A stretch of 64,000 nt of DNA, from the NCBI GenBank assembly GCA_907165065.1, contig OU015524.1, positions 54,291,295 through 54,355,294 of the forward strand, read 5' to 3'. This document shows positions 50,227 to 62,599 of the stretch, piece by piece. Source of the DNA: Caprimulgus europaeus (lineage: Eukaryota; Chordata; Aves; Caprimulgiformes; Caprimulgidae). Under the pieces are notes generated by a model. The model was given only the letters and a program-made list of their open reading frames with translations, did no database searches and was not told where the DNA came from. How positions within the stretch are numbered: the stretch's first letter is position 1; every line of letters begins with the position of its first letter. Position numbers and translations under genes: made by a program.

Positions 50227-50349
50227 TGGTACTCGCCAATCAGCCAGGCTGCTGTATGTGTCCCCTGTGGCTCCCAATGAAGTGGCTAGGGTGTCTTGGA
50301 GGCTGTCATTAATATTGTTGTATAATAACAGTGGGCGAGAGGCCTCCTC
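50227..50349 (-). CDS. Possible 41-codon minus-strand exon, unidentified
   Basis: On the minus strand a CCCAGTCTGCAG acceptor is followed by a 123-bp open segment (phase 0-0) and a perfect ACCA/GTAAGT donor (50,221-50,226). The peptide includes NDSLQDTLATSLGATGDTY and ends in SLADWRVP. The surrounding frame stays open from 50,406 to 50,050 (118 codons) if unspliced. A minus-strand exon inside the presumed + strand intron would imply a nested or antisense gene. I cannot match it to a family, and chance is a real alternative. Confidence 0.2.
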
Positions 50350-50409
50350 CTGCAGACTGGGCCAGGTTCCAGAGACGCCTGGAATTTTATGCTGTTTGAT
50401 TCCCAATCA

Positions 50410-52004
50410 CTAGAACTGCTCCTTTTTTAAAACATGCATAATGGTACCCTGACAGTGTCAGAATGAGGATGAGACGTTTCCAGTGGCAGGTTACTGAATT
50501 CTTTACATCTTGAACATCGCTTTAAGGGTAAAGTAGAAAGACATTTAAGCTCCAGGGAGGTAGAGTCTTTCAATATTATGTGATAGGCTGTTGTCTTTGC
50601 TTTTGTTCTGAAGACTTCTCATGTAATGACCAATAGTGATTGCATGTCTGTCTGAAAGTAGGCTTTCTGAAAGATCTGTAGGATAAGAGGAAGCCACAGC
50701 ATTTCAGAATATTTTTAATCAAGGGGTTTTTTCCACATAAGGAATTAACTATGCCACGTCGTTTAAAATAACTAACCATTCATTTGCAACATGGTGGTAA
50801 CTTTTATTTCATGGAAAGTGTAGCAGTTTCCATTCCTTATTGTAAAGAAGATGCTTTTCAAGGCAGTGGGGGAAAAGTTAAGTTTAAAAGTCCATCAGAA
50901 ATTGTTTGGTTTTGGTTTGTTGTTTTTTGGTTGTTGGTTTGTTTTTTTTCTTTCATAATGGCTGGTGCCTGTAACAACTCATAGCAGCCTTTTTTGTATC
51001 TGTATACTCCTTCACTTCCAAGTTTTACTGTTCCCTTAGTCAACAGATGACCATCCTGCATTTATCTGCAAAGGCAGAGCAAGATTTGCCAGCTCTTGTG
51101 ACATGGGAAGATGTGGGACTTGACAATTTTTTCAGTGTCACATACTGAAGTTCAGAAAAAGATCTTTCCATTGTCTATACTGGCATCTAAAACTTTCCAA
51201 CTGTGAAAATGTTGTTAGCAGTGGCTTTGATTTCTGGCATTAAGAAGTTTGACATTTTAAAATTTGAATTTCAAATACTTAAATGGGTTCTCTGTGATGT
51301 CTAGAGAGGACATTTGTCTGGGTTAGAAAGAAATAAGTCTTACTCAAATGGAACTACGTTCCACTGAAAATTGTAAACGTCCAGTTGGTGGAAAGGGATC
51401 TAAAGGTTTCTGGAAGAAAGAGTTGAGGCTCACATAAGCTAATGATTAAGGATCTGCATAGAGCCCAACAGTAGCAAATAAATACTTGGCACAGAGGTTG
51501 AATTTAATTTGAGGTCAGCATCACAAAATGTGTTGAGGCTTATAACTTTTTCCTATAGCTCTTCCTCATAGCATATTCAACCCAATAACTTCAATTTTTC
51601 TCTGTGTTTTTTCCCCACTTCAGTTTCTTAAGTAGGCAGCTGTCAAACTAAATGCTTTTCTCCAGGTTCTGCAGGTTGTGTATGTGTTCACAAAATAATT
51701 ACAAGTGCATTCAAGTGTTGAAAGTATTACACATACAAAAGTAGAGCAAAAGTATTTCTATATTGTTATGTTTCTTTAGATACCTATTTTTACTTCGACT
51801 ACAGTTGCTGATGCAGAAGCTTAAAGTTAATTAACCTTGCTTTAAAAAAAGCATGCTTCAAAGAGCAGCTGTGAATCTAAATGGGCTTCAAAGTACTTCC
51901 CAATGTGTCAGCCTCCTCAAAGCACAGGCGAAAGGGCTTTTCAGATTGAAGGTAAGAAGAGCTTAGCCAGCAAGTTGTAGGATGTGATTATTCCTTATAT
52001 TCAG
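50410..52004. other. Intron-like DNA, nothing recognised
   Basis: AT-rich with a GGTTT/GTTTTT-rich patch at 50,903-50,950. No coding exon or nameable repeat is seen. Confidence 0.5.
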
Positions 52005-52515
52005 CACTTGTGAGGATGCAGCTGACAGACTGTCTTGAGCATGCAATTGAAAGAGATGCTGACAAACCTGAGCAAGTTCAGCTGAGGGCAACTAAGATGG
52101 TTAGTGATACATGTGGAGAGGCTGAGGAAACTCTGCTTCTTTAATGAGGGGGAAGAGAGGGTTTAAGGTGGACTTCTGTATAGTCTTAAGTTCTTTTAGT
52201 GTAAATTACAGGCAAGATGGGGGAGGCATACTTTTCTTGGATAGTGAGCAAAATAATGAGAGAGAAGTCATAGATTGCAACAAGGGAAAACCCACTTAGA
52301 CATAAAGAAAAAGTTGTTCTTAGGGTGATTAAACACTGGAGGAGGTTCTCCAGAAACCTAGTGGGATCTACGTCCTTGGGGGTTTTCAGAATTTGGCTGG
52401 CCGAAGCCCTGTGCACTTGGTGTAAACATGAAGTTAGTCCTGCTTTGAATAGGTGTTTGGAGCTGTTGACCTCCAAAAGTCCCTTCCAACCTAAATCTTT
52501 CAGAGATTCTATGAA
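52005..52515 (+). repeat. Old, diverged CR1 LINE copy
   Basis: The CR1 3' order is still readable: 'CTGAGGGCAACTAAGATGG', the 'GAGAGGCTGAGGAAACTCTG' block, the RT C-terminal block around 52,320-52,360 (AACACTGGAGGAGGTTCTCC) and the tail 'AAGTCCCTTCCAACCTAAAT' with TTCAGAGATTCTATGA. Many substitutions and indels break the frame, so this copy is much older than those at 44.4 and 54.2 kb. Confidence 0.88.
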
Positions 52516-54204
52516 AATTGAGCTGGTTTTTATTGCAGAGTATTCTAGAGTTGTAGGTCTAAGTTTAGAAAACATTCCAGATCAATACTGTCTTATCAGG
52601 GATGCTGTTGGAAGTGGTTTGAGACAGAGCAATTCTAGTCTGTTTGAGGTTGTGTGAATCCAGACTAGTGCTTCCTAGAATGTGTTTTACATGTTTCTTA
52701 GAAATGTTTTTAGTTTGGGCTTTTTTTAGGCAGCCACTGCTCTTATGCACCTATTCTAGTTGTAGAATTGGCTTAATATGCAATCCCACAGGGAGATAAT
52801 AGGAGTGGAGTATACAAATGACTGATCCAATGCTGGCTGCTAAAACAGTATATTACATGGCTCATAACTCACTTCCCATATTCAGCTTTTGGCCTATCCA
52901 TGCTTACAGGGTCTATAATTCAGATTGAGTTACAGTTATTGGAAAGTGGGTCTAGTTTATGTCAGCCTGTTCTGTTGTTCCTCTCAGTTTAGCAGTGAAA
53001 TCTTTGATTTCAGAATAATGCGATTCCAGACTTTTTGCATGGTAGGATCTTTCAGTGTGTCCTAGTATCTGCTGGGTGTCATGTAGGTGAATGTACCCAA
53101 GATGGTTTGAGCTTATGCAGCACCTCATTGCTGCTAAAGCTTAAAGAATAATCCAGCAAAAAGATACTGTCTTCTAATAGGGTAATCACTTGAATTTGAC
53201 CTAGAGAAAGGGTCAACAAATACCATGGCCAGAGCAAGGAAGATGGCAGAACTGCGGTGTCTAGGAGCAGAATGAAGGGAGAAGGAAAGTTAAGTTCTCT
53301 TACTGAAGCTTTTAGTCTTTTCAGCTCTGTCATGTCGCTTCACCCTAAATCTCTAAGCACTTCAGTAGTAAAGAAGCATGCAAGATTGACTCTTACTGCC
53401 AGACAATTAACTTGCAGTGCAGATCTTGCATCTCATAGGGGATCTCAAGTCTTCTCATAGGGCAAGATTAATTTAACAGCCTTATCCTCACAGTAGGTGA
53501 GAACAGTGATAGTGAACTTGTTGAGTATTCCTAATAAGAAGTCTGGAAATTGAAGCTAAAAAAAACCAAAACCAACTCAAGATAGTTCTTTCCTTTCTTG
53601 GCTAAGGTAGTTTGTTCTCTGAACTTGTGCTACAGGAGGCAGCTGACAGATCTAATAATGTTAATGTTGGATCTTTGTTGTTTGCATCTGCAACAATGAG
53701 TGGCCTTTGTATTTGGTTTTAAAAGGTTCGCAGAGATTTCTGGGCATATATATTTAGAGGATTTTTTTTTTTTCTGCTCCTTCTCCAAAAGCAGAGTAGG
53801 CTAGATTGTCAATTCTGAAATTACTTTGAAGGATTGAAAATTGGAAAACTCTTAGGTGGCTGACTATTCAGCTTTCTTTTGTATTAAAGCCAGTAGATTT
53901 TAGCTAAAGTATTCTGAAGTAGTGTTTTCTTTTGAGGGGGAAAGGAGGAGTTAATGAAAGACCTTAAATACTTTGTTTTGTTAAAAATTGAGATAGCTAT
54001 TTTGCATTAGTATGTTCAAATAAATGTTGTTATTTAGTTAACAAAGAACAGGAAAGTTGTGAAACTTTAGGAGGAGTGTGGTGTATGTTACTTGTGAAGT
54101 TCTTAATCTGAGTGAGCACAACTCTTTTTAGCAACTTTTTTTTTTTTTTTCCTTTTCCATGCATAATGTTTTTACCATAAATCATTCTCTTAGATTGGCA
54201 GTCT
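52516..54204. other. Intron-like DNA, nothing recognised
   Basis: AT-rich sequence with a T tract near 53,762-53,773. There are no coding exons or nameable repeats. Confidence 0.5.
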
Positions 54205-54655
54205 GAATTACTAGGGCCATGAGGATGATCTGAGGGCTGGAGCACCTCTGCTATGAGGACAGGCTGAGAGAGTTGGGGCTGTTCAGCCTGGAGAAGAGAA
54301 GGCTCAGGGGAGATCTTATAGCAGCCTCCCAGTGCCTGAAGGGGCTACAGGAAAGCTGGGGAGGGACTTTTCATAAGGGCAGTTAATGACAGGACAAGGG
54401 GAAATGGCTTTAAACTGGAAGAGGGCAGGTGTAGATTAGATCTTAGGAAGAAATTCTTTCCTGTGAGGGTGGTGAGACACTGGAACAGGTTGCCCAGAGA
54501 AGTTGTGGATGCCCCCTCCCTGGAAGTGTTCAAGGCCAGGCTGGATGAGGCTTTGAGCAACCTGGTCTAGTGGAAGGCGTCCCTGCTCATGGCACGGGGG
54601 TTGGAACTAGATGGTCTTTAAGGTCCCTTCCAACCCAAACCATTCTATGAATTAT
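54205..54655 (+). mobile_element. CR1 LINE, 5'-truncated 3' end
   Basis: It starts with the block GCCATGAGGATGATCTGAGG and the GAGAGAGTTGGGGCTGTTCAG block, continues through the ORF2 end (GACAGGACAAGGGGAAATGG, ACTGGAACAGGTTGCCCAGA), then AAGGTCCCTTCCAACCC and a single ATTCTATG before the AT-rich flank. It is closely similar to the copy at 24,995-25,325 and in the same orientation. The ORF is interrupted. The minus-strand frame at 54,345-54,560 is its complement. Confidence 0.96.
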
Positions 54656-56530
54656 AGGAAAAGTCCTGCTTTTGACTTATTGTGATCACTATCATTACCA
54701 TCCTGGACCAATGATTTAGGTTACTTTTAGATTCTTTTAATTGATCTGATTCAGATTTCAAGAACAAATAATTTCAATATATAAAATAAGTCACTTTTTG
54801 CATACAGAGCAGGGAACTGAGAGCACTTTCTGAAAGGAGTATGTGGAAAGTAAAGAGAATACTTGGAGTTACTCTTAAGCTTTTTTGATTCCTTGTGGCT
54901 TTTTGTGACACATGCATTCAGTACTTGGTGAATGCCAGAGAAAGTGTAATTTGATCATTGAGCCACGTTTGATAATTACTAGTTTTGTGGGGACAGCCTG
55001 TTCTGTCCATAGGGGAAGAGCTCACTGCCAAAGTCGAAAAGCATTTTCTTTTTTTCAGTTTTCTGTTCTTTTTCTCTAGACTGCTGAAATACAGACACAT
55101 GTTACTTGTGCCACTAACAGCATCTGTATTTGCTTTAGTTGTTGTACTGCTTGGTCAATAAGTTTTCAAACTGTACTTTTGTTGAAATCGGGTTAAATAA
55201 TTATTTTGATAAAATACTTTGATAAATGATTTTGCAAAACTTTCTTTAACATGATCAGTGAAACATTAAAATCTTATGTGATGCTCATAGCCTGCTGCTG
55301 CTTATAAATTGTTTGAATACTTTCTCAAGGCTGGTATACATGAATTAGAACTACTTGTGTTATATTGTTTGATACTTTTTTTAACTTTTAACAGTCTAAA
55401 GCTACTTCCAGTTTCTCTATAAATTGAATATTTTAAAAACTATAGTCTTCCACACGTAATTTATACTGCAGGTAAGGTTGAAAACACTAGCTAAAAGCTC
55501 TTCAAGTGTTAAAATTTGTGTTCCTTCCATTTGAATTGTAAATGAGAATAAAGTACCTGTCTTGCTAGACATACTTTAAAAAAACATTCCAAAAGCTTAT
55601 TTCTTTGGCACTAAACAATATTTTTTCCTCTAGGGAAGAACATCAGGGAAGAAGGCAAGTATTAGCATTCTGTGAAATAGTTTTTCATCTTCAGATCATA
55701 GTTCCGAGAATGATTTTAGCTGGCACAGCTTCCACTAGACTGTATTGCTCCAGTTGGCACAATAATTTGATTGGCAGAACGATGAATAAGGCTGGGAAAC
55801 TGATTTAGGTTAAAATTAACCTAGCCCAAAAAAAATGGTGTTACTAAGTAGACTAAGATGTATTCTGAGTAAGTAATTTTTTCATATAAGTGCTTGCTCA
55901 AGGGAGAAAGGGCAGTTGCCAGCCCAGGTATTGATGGAGAGAAAAGCAGAATGTTACCTGGAGAGAACCACAGCCTCAGACTGTCCTAGATGCCTCTTGT
56001 CCAAACCATCATACCGTGCCATGTATAAACTTACTGAAACTACACACGTGGACACTTCTGGTATTAGAGTTTCGTAAAGAAACTTTGATATCCAAGGAGT
56101 GATATTTCCACAGTGTAATCTTAATTGACTGCTTAATTAATGATACTGAGTTATGAATAAAGTCAAGAACTTCATTTACATCTTCATTGAAACGTGAATG
56201 AGAGGATTTGGTCTGTGGTAATGAAGGCTTAAATGGTGGACGTGAATTCAGTGGCTTGAAAAGCAAAAGTTTGTGTGGTTGAAGACTATACATGACTAGA
56301 AGGAGGAAGTTTGTGTAGTGTCATGGCTGTACATGACAACTAGGAGGTTTACTTCTTGTTCCTTCCTCTTCTAGTGCAGTGCACTAACAGTCAAAACACA
56401 CAGCTGTGTGTTGGTGATACATTTTAATGCTGTGAGGAATGGCTTTCATGTGAACAGGATCACAAATTTCACCACTAGACCTTCAGACTACACTTGTGCG
56501 TGTTACATAACGTACATTTTTAAGTGCAGG
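54656..56530. other. Intron-like DNA, nothing recognised
   Basis: AT-rich. A pyrimidine tract and AG at about 55,620-55,634 looks like an acceptor, but no convincing exon follows. No repeat is recognised. Confidence 0.5.
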
Positions 56531-57082
56531 TGTTGGGGTTTAACCCCAGCCAGCAACTAAGCCCCACACAGCCGCTTGCTCACTCTCCTCAGTAGGATGG
56601 GGGTAAGAAACGGAAGAGTGAAAGTGAGAGAACTTCATAGGGAAAGCAAAAGCCGCACACGCAAGCAAAACAAAACAAGGAATTCATTCACTGCTTCCCA
56701 CTGGCAGGCAGGTGTTTAGCTGTCCCCAGGAGTGCAGGGCTCCGTCACACGTAGTGTTTACTTGGGAAGACAAACATCATCACTTTGAACATTCCCTCCT
56801 TCTTCCCCCAGCTTTATGTGCTGAGCACGATGTCACATGGCATGGAATAGCCCTTTGGTCAGTTGGGGTCAGCTGTTACAGCTGTGTCCCTTCCTGACTT
56901 CTTGTGCACCCCCAGGCTACTTGCTGGTAGGGGTGGTGTGAGAGGCAGAAAAGGCCGTGTAAGCGCTACTCAGCAATAACTAAAATATCCCTGTGTTATC
57001 CACACTGTTTTCAGCACAAATCCAAAACGTAGCCCCATACTAGTTGCTATGAAGAATATTAATTCTAACTCTAAAACCAACA
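56531..57082 (+). mobile_element. Solo LTR of an avian endogenous retrovirus (TguLTR5-like)
   Basis: The element is 552 bp, begins TGTTGGGGTTTAACCCCAGC and ends CCAACA, so it has the canonical TG...CA ends and a perfect 6-bp terminal inverted repeat (TGTTGG/CCAACA). The sequence is familiar as a high-copy LTR in songbirds and other Neoaves. My name for it, TguLTR5-type, is from memory. No retroviral gag, pol or env lies on either side, so it is a solo LTR left by recombination. Flanks are GCAGG (left) and AAAGG (right), a poor match if a 5-bp target duplication is expected. The 61-codon frame at 56,712-56,897 is inside the LTR and is not a gene. Confidence 0.9.
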
Positions 57083-60039
57083 AAAGGTAACTGGGTGTTC
57101 ATTCTTTATAGGAAAGAACACTGAAGGTGATACACAATTAATTTATTTTGCTCTTAAATCATACAGTTTGTGTTTTTTAATAGCTTACAGACTTGTTCAA
57201 AATACTGTTTCTCAAGTAGCTAGTAGTACTGCTTAGGAATTTTCATTTGCAACACTTTTCTTTGGAGTGGTGTTTCACATAAGCCAGGCATTCTCAAAGT
57301 AGTCTGTGAATCACAGTGAAAGGCTACATGAATGTGGCTTCAGCAGGCTGAATGGGCGGGTGGGGTTCTGCACATGGTATGCCAGTGCTGACAGTTCCTG
57401 GTTGTAGGACTGCCACAGATACGGGAGTCCTTGCTATAAGTCTCTGCAAAATGTTAGTGTGCTTCTCTAAGTGCCTACTTAGCATATGGGAAATCAGAGG
57501 GTTTTTGAGCCTATAACCCAGAAAAATTCTTGTTGTTTCACAAGTTAGAATTGCTGCTATGTTTTAAAATGAGACTATGTTGATAAGACTGTTTGGAAGA
57601 TATCATAGTTCAGAAGTGTAGTGTTTTACCTAGTGAGAAATAAAAGAAAGATGATGAATGAACTGGAGTATGATAAGAAGAGAGAAATTGTCTCTTTGGG
57701 TACGTTCCAATGTGTTAAAATCAGCGTACGCAGTTCTATTCCTGGCATGACTGTGGAGTTACTGCATTATATTAGGCAGGACTCGAGTGGTGTGTGTGTG
57801 AATACATATGATGTGGCTTAATTGTGATGTTACTTGTTTTTATTCTTCTTAATTTCCCAGGGCTTAATTTTTTTTTTTTTTTCAAAAGTAATGTTATTTT
57901 ATATGGATGTGTATTTAAAGTCTTCGCTGAGTTAAGTCACCATTAGTATAGTCTGGTCTGCAGTAGATATATCAACTGTTGAACACTACATGCCAATTTA
58001 AGATACAAAGAAAAATTAATTTAATCAATTTAAAGTAAGATATATTTTAAGTAGGTGCTAATTCTGGAGTTTTTCTGTCGTGATGTGACTGAATCACCCT
58101 TAAATATGTAATACATTTTATCACACGTAGATTTAATTACCTTTGGTGCATTCATCGTTTTTTGAGGCCTTGTATTCATTTATTGTTTTGGTCTGACTTT
58201 TCGTTTGTAGAATATGATGAACAGTACATAACATGGCTGCGAGGGCAAAGACCCAGCAGGAATATTCTTCATGGCAGTTTTATTGTTCATAGTAGCCTTG
58301 TTGTAGCAGGAAATGAGAATTTTAAAGATTTTATTATTGTTGTTATTATTCTAATATACCTATTGTCAGGAGCTAATTTTTAAAATTTAGTAATGAGAAT
58401 TCCTCAAGATAGAGACCTCTCTTGCTTGCCCTGTGAAGTGTTACTGCATCTCATTGGCTGAGTTGGAAACTTAATAGAGTGAATTTCCCTCCTAATTGTC
58501 TGACTTGAGGAGATTTTGCTGCTGTGCTGTGACAGCTGCATTCAAAAGCATTAGCATCAGTGTTGTCCTTGCTGCAGCAAGAACAACCTTTAGAGCAATA
58601 GAATAAATGAAGGATGGAGGGATCTCTGACTGGTTGACTCTATTCTGGGAACATTGCAAAGAAAACAAAATTCTTGTAAGTCTTAAAGCTGAGGTGGTAG
58701 TTCCCTCCAAATCAGTGTTCCGGACCCAGCAGTTCTGTTTCTCTAGCTTCTGCTTGTGGCAAGCGTTAGCCCTATATCCTTTATATTCCCTTATATCTTT
58801 ACAGTTACCCTTGTATTTCATCCCCAGTAAGAGGATTGAATGGTCAACCTTCAGACAATCACTTGCCACTCTTACTGGTAACTCCTATGGGGCTGTACTA
58901 ACACCTGAATTTGTTTCATCTGCTTGTCTAAACCACAGCTCAAGTTACCTACTTACCTGGTTTAATCAGATTGAGGATACGTGCAGGGAAGGGGGCAGGG
59001 AGGGAAGAAGACCAGACTTGCTGAAGGTGAACATCTTCCAAATAAGAACATGTAAATTTTTATTTTAATTTTAAGGAACTGTAAAGAGTGTCAAAGATGC
59101 AACTAGTTGTGAACTTGAAATGTGTACTCACCTTTGTTTCTTTCTATAGTCATCTAAACATTTGAGGTAAAAAGAGTAGTGAGATGTGGAGGAAGAGGGT
59201 AAGTCATAGCCTATATTTTAGAGGCCATTGAATATACATTTTATATATTGTGGCTTGGCTTTTCTCCCTCCTTTCCTTCCCCTCAGCCCCATGCTGGGTA
59301 GGTCTGTTTCTTAAAGACGAGACCAGGTTTTGCTGGAGTAGGACTTTCGGATCTTTGCTTCCTCTTTCCAGACAGTGGACACCACTGCCTTGCTGGGCCA
59401 TGTTGCAGTGGCCAGCCTGTGCCAAAGTGAGTCACTGTCTAGACTGGGGTTGCAAAACAAAGGAAATAGAAATTCAAGTTAATAAGTAAAAAAAATGGAG
59501 ACTGCCTTAATGAAATCAGGGAAATAATTAGAAAAACTTCCTCATAAAACCAGTAAATAGCCTGTACATTATGCGTGCATAAGAGAGATGCAAATAGCTT
59601 ATGATTTTTTTCCATAAATTAATGTTTTCAGATAAAGCAGCAAGAAAGTTTTGTCTTAATTTTTATAAATATTTGGGATGAGCTTTTTTGTTTCAGAAAA
59701 TATCATTGTTGATACACAAGGTATGCTATAACAAGATTTTAGACCAGTATTACAAGCAAGCCATTTCTTTCCTCTAAGGCAAAATATAACAGAGATTAGG
59801 AAAAAAGGACACAGCATATAATGTGGATAAGAAAACAACTGACATACCTTTTTACTACCAGGATTTTTGTGAATATATTTTTTAATGTAATTGTATGCAT
59901 ACAACTTGCATACAACAGCCTAATTTCGGCAACATCATCTAATTGTAGGGTGGGGGGGGGGGGAAACATGAAGGCTTTGGATTTTGATGCAGTTAAAAAA
60001 ATTGCATTTATCTTCGGTTTGGACGTTACTGATACAGAT
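57083..60039. other. Intron-like DNA, no gene established
   Basis: It contains a 15-T run (57,868-57,882), a 12-G run (59,952-59,963) and an exon-like start at 58,211 after a very good polypyrimidine-AG. The 153-codon + frame at 58,607-59,068 and the 125-codon minus frame at 58,492-58,869 overlap each other and have no domain signature. Confidence 0.45.
59952..59963 (+). repeat. Poly-G tract (12 G)
   Basis: An uninterrupted G run after TAGGGT and before AAACATG. It is the third such tract on this strand in the intron. Confidence 0.9.
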
Positions 60040-60290
60040 TCATAGAATGTTTTCGGTCTGAAGGGACCTTTAAAGACCCCGTGGGCAGGGGCATCTTTCA
60101 CAGAATCGGGCTTCTCAAAGCTTCATCCAACCTGTACTCTTCCAATGGGGGCAATCCACAACTTCCCTGGGCAACCTGTTCCAGTGTCTCACTACCCTCA
60201 TAAAGAATTTCTTCCTTGTGTCCCAATCTAAATGTATGCTTTTTTTAGTTGTAAACCACTCCCTCTTCCTCAGAGTTCTTTGTCTGTAGG
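60040..60290 (-). repeat. CR1 LINE 3' end, minus orientation, diverged
   Basis: The + strand reads the reverse of a CR1 tail: CATAGAATG, then AAGGGACCTTTAAAGACC, CATCCAACCTGTACTCTTCC, the block CCTGGGCAACCTGTTCCAGTG (the reverse of ACTGGAACAGGTTGCC), CATAAAGAATTTCTTCCTTG, and a decayed AAACCACTCCCTCTTCC block. It is the only clear reverse-oriented CR1 in the second half of the window. Confidence 0.9.
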
Positions 60291-62599
60291 CATGGGCAAT
60301 TATTGAGATATTTGGCTTCCGGAATGTTGCCCCTAAAATGCTGCAATGTCCCTTGATCTCTGTTTAATTTAATTTTTGGCTTACAGCTGTAGGATAGTGA
60401 AACTTCTTAGCATGTTTAGAGGTACTTGGTTTAGTATTGGTATGAAGCACAGAAGCAAAACCACTGTAAGATTGGGTTACATAATGGAAGCTTTGAGCTT
60501 TGAAAGGCTGCTGCTGGCTTCTGTATTGAACTGCTGAAGTTCAGATATCTGCCAGGGTACAGAGGCTTTCCAGAGCCTCCTAGTGTGAACTGAATAACCC
60601 AAAATATGTATTAGAAGTGGAGCTACCTTGGCAAGCAGCTAAATCATAGCATAGCAGTGCTTGTCTTGTTTATGTTCTTGTATGAATTTTGAAGAAATAT
60701 GGTAATACTGTCAGTGGGAACATATTAAAGGGGCACAAAGTTCACTCTCGGATTTTCCGCTGTTGTGGAAATGTGACAACAGGATAATTTTGCACCCAAC
60801 AATTGTAGGCCACTATAAATGAGAGCAAAAGTGTTACATATTGTACATGTAACTTAGCATTTCTTCAGCTTTTTGTGTTCTCTCATCTTTGAATTGGCAG
60901 TATTGGAAAACAGTAGTGTACTTCCAGTTACAAAATTGAAGATTTCTTCCAGAATTTTTTTTCATTGATAAATCTGATAGCTATTTCGGTTTCTGATGCA
61001 CTTCCCACTGAGAACAGTGTAGTAACAATACTTTTATTTAGTTCTGAATTGAAGTGGTGACACTTCTTGCTGTTCTGTTTAGAACCAGAGCTAAGATATG
61101 GGGAGTAACAGCAAGCTATGCGTAACTTTGGTGAGGAATTTTGTAGCACTGTGTTAATAAAGAGTGGTCTCCACAGTGGTTGTATGGTAAGGCATAAATG
61201 CATTGGGTCACAGAAGCTGTTGACTCACCAGTATAAAACCCAGCAGTTGTTCTTAGGTATTTCAATGTGGATTTGATTCTCTCTGTGCTTTTTTAAATTC
61301 AGTTTCAAACTGTTTCCATCTAAACTTATTTCTCTGCGAAGTCATATTTCTGCCTTCTAAAAATTAATCGTTTATGTGTAATTTTGAAGAAAGCTTTACA
61401 TTAAGGAAGGCCAAAATATTCCTGGTTGTGTGATCTTGTAAGAGCAAAAAGCATCATGCTCTTCCTATGTGCTGCCTTCTATATGGTGATGTCCCTTGGT
61501 GGCTCTTCAGATAGTAATCATGTACATCAGTCTCTTCTGAAAGGTTTGAGATACAGTTTGTGTGCTGTCTTGTTTTGCTTTAAACTACCAAAAAGTCCTG
61601 CAAAACATCTAGGGTTATGGCTTCCTAGAAATCATGATTCTTGTTTCATCAGATATGTTTCATTTAGCAGAAGATTTCTAAATGAAATACGAGCTTAGCA
61701 AGCATAAGCTGAATGTTACCTGGATTTGGTGAAGCTGCCATGGGACTTGTGACTCTGGATTGACAGCTCTGAAGCAGTCAGTCATGCTGGACTGTGGTTT
61801 TCAGTGGTGGAGCCAGAAGTCTGAAAGCTCTGCAGCTCCAGATCTAATTGGAGTGTGGTTTCGTACGTATTGAGAGGGTGTTTGGAGCCAAGAGGTTTTG
61901 AGATGGGCTTCTGTGTACTTAGGCTACAGGGTAGTCCCCTTTGGCCTAGAGTCAAGTATTGTAGAGGTTCCTGAAGCTATTGAATTAACTTGTCATTCAT
62001 GTCCATTTTATTGCTGCTCTTGGCAGGACATTGTTACTGGCAGGTTCCCTGAACATCTACAGCTTTTTAGGGGGCAACTTGGTCAAGGAAGACTTTGATC
62101 TGATTTGGACTGAAGTCAGATATAGAAACTGGAACTTCAAAAACTTCTCTGGAGCCAGCTGTTTTTTAGAATTGTTTTGTATGTAGAGCAGTGATTCAAA
62201 TTCATGAAAGCAGAGGGATAGAAAGAAACAGACTTAACACTTTCTGGTGCTTGTTGCCCTACTTGTTACTGTGGTCATAAGCAGCTCACCCAACAGGCTT
62301 TGTATATCGAGCTTAACACTTTTCTGACTTTGAGGTACTAAAGATTTTAACTATGACTCTGACTCTCTGTTTACCAAGCTATCTCCTACTCAGCAAACTA
62401 GGAAGTAGTAAAACATTGGAAAACGTTTTAGATTTTTGCAGCTAATTAAGTTTAGGGGACTAAATGTGGAGAAGAAAAAGTGTAGGTGGGAGTGAGGGGT
62501 AGGAATAGGTGATTACAGTTCCAGTATGCAGATGTGTAATTGGGCTGGTGATGCTTAAAAGTACAGCTCTCTCATACTGTTCAGAAGAAAGAGTGTGGA
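60291..62599. other. Intron-like DNA, nothing recognised
   Basis: AT-rich sequence without a recognised repeat or coding exon. The open frame at 61,426-61,698 (+) has no splice or domain support. Confidence 0.5.

Noticed and set aside
57290..57430. Possible DNA-transposon-like wording (TCTCAAAGTAGTCTGTGAATC)
   Set aside because: The match is too short to assign a family from memory.
58492..59068. Overlapping 125- and 153-codon frames on opposite strands
   Set aside because: They overlap, have no recognisable motif, and chance frames of this size are expected about once in the window.
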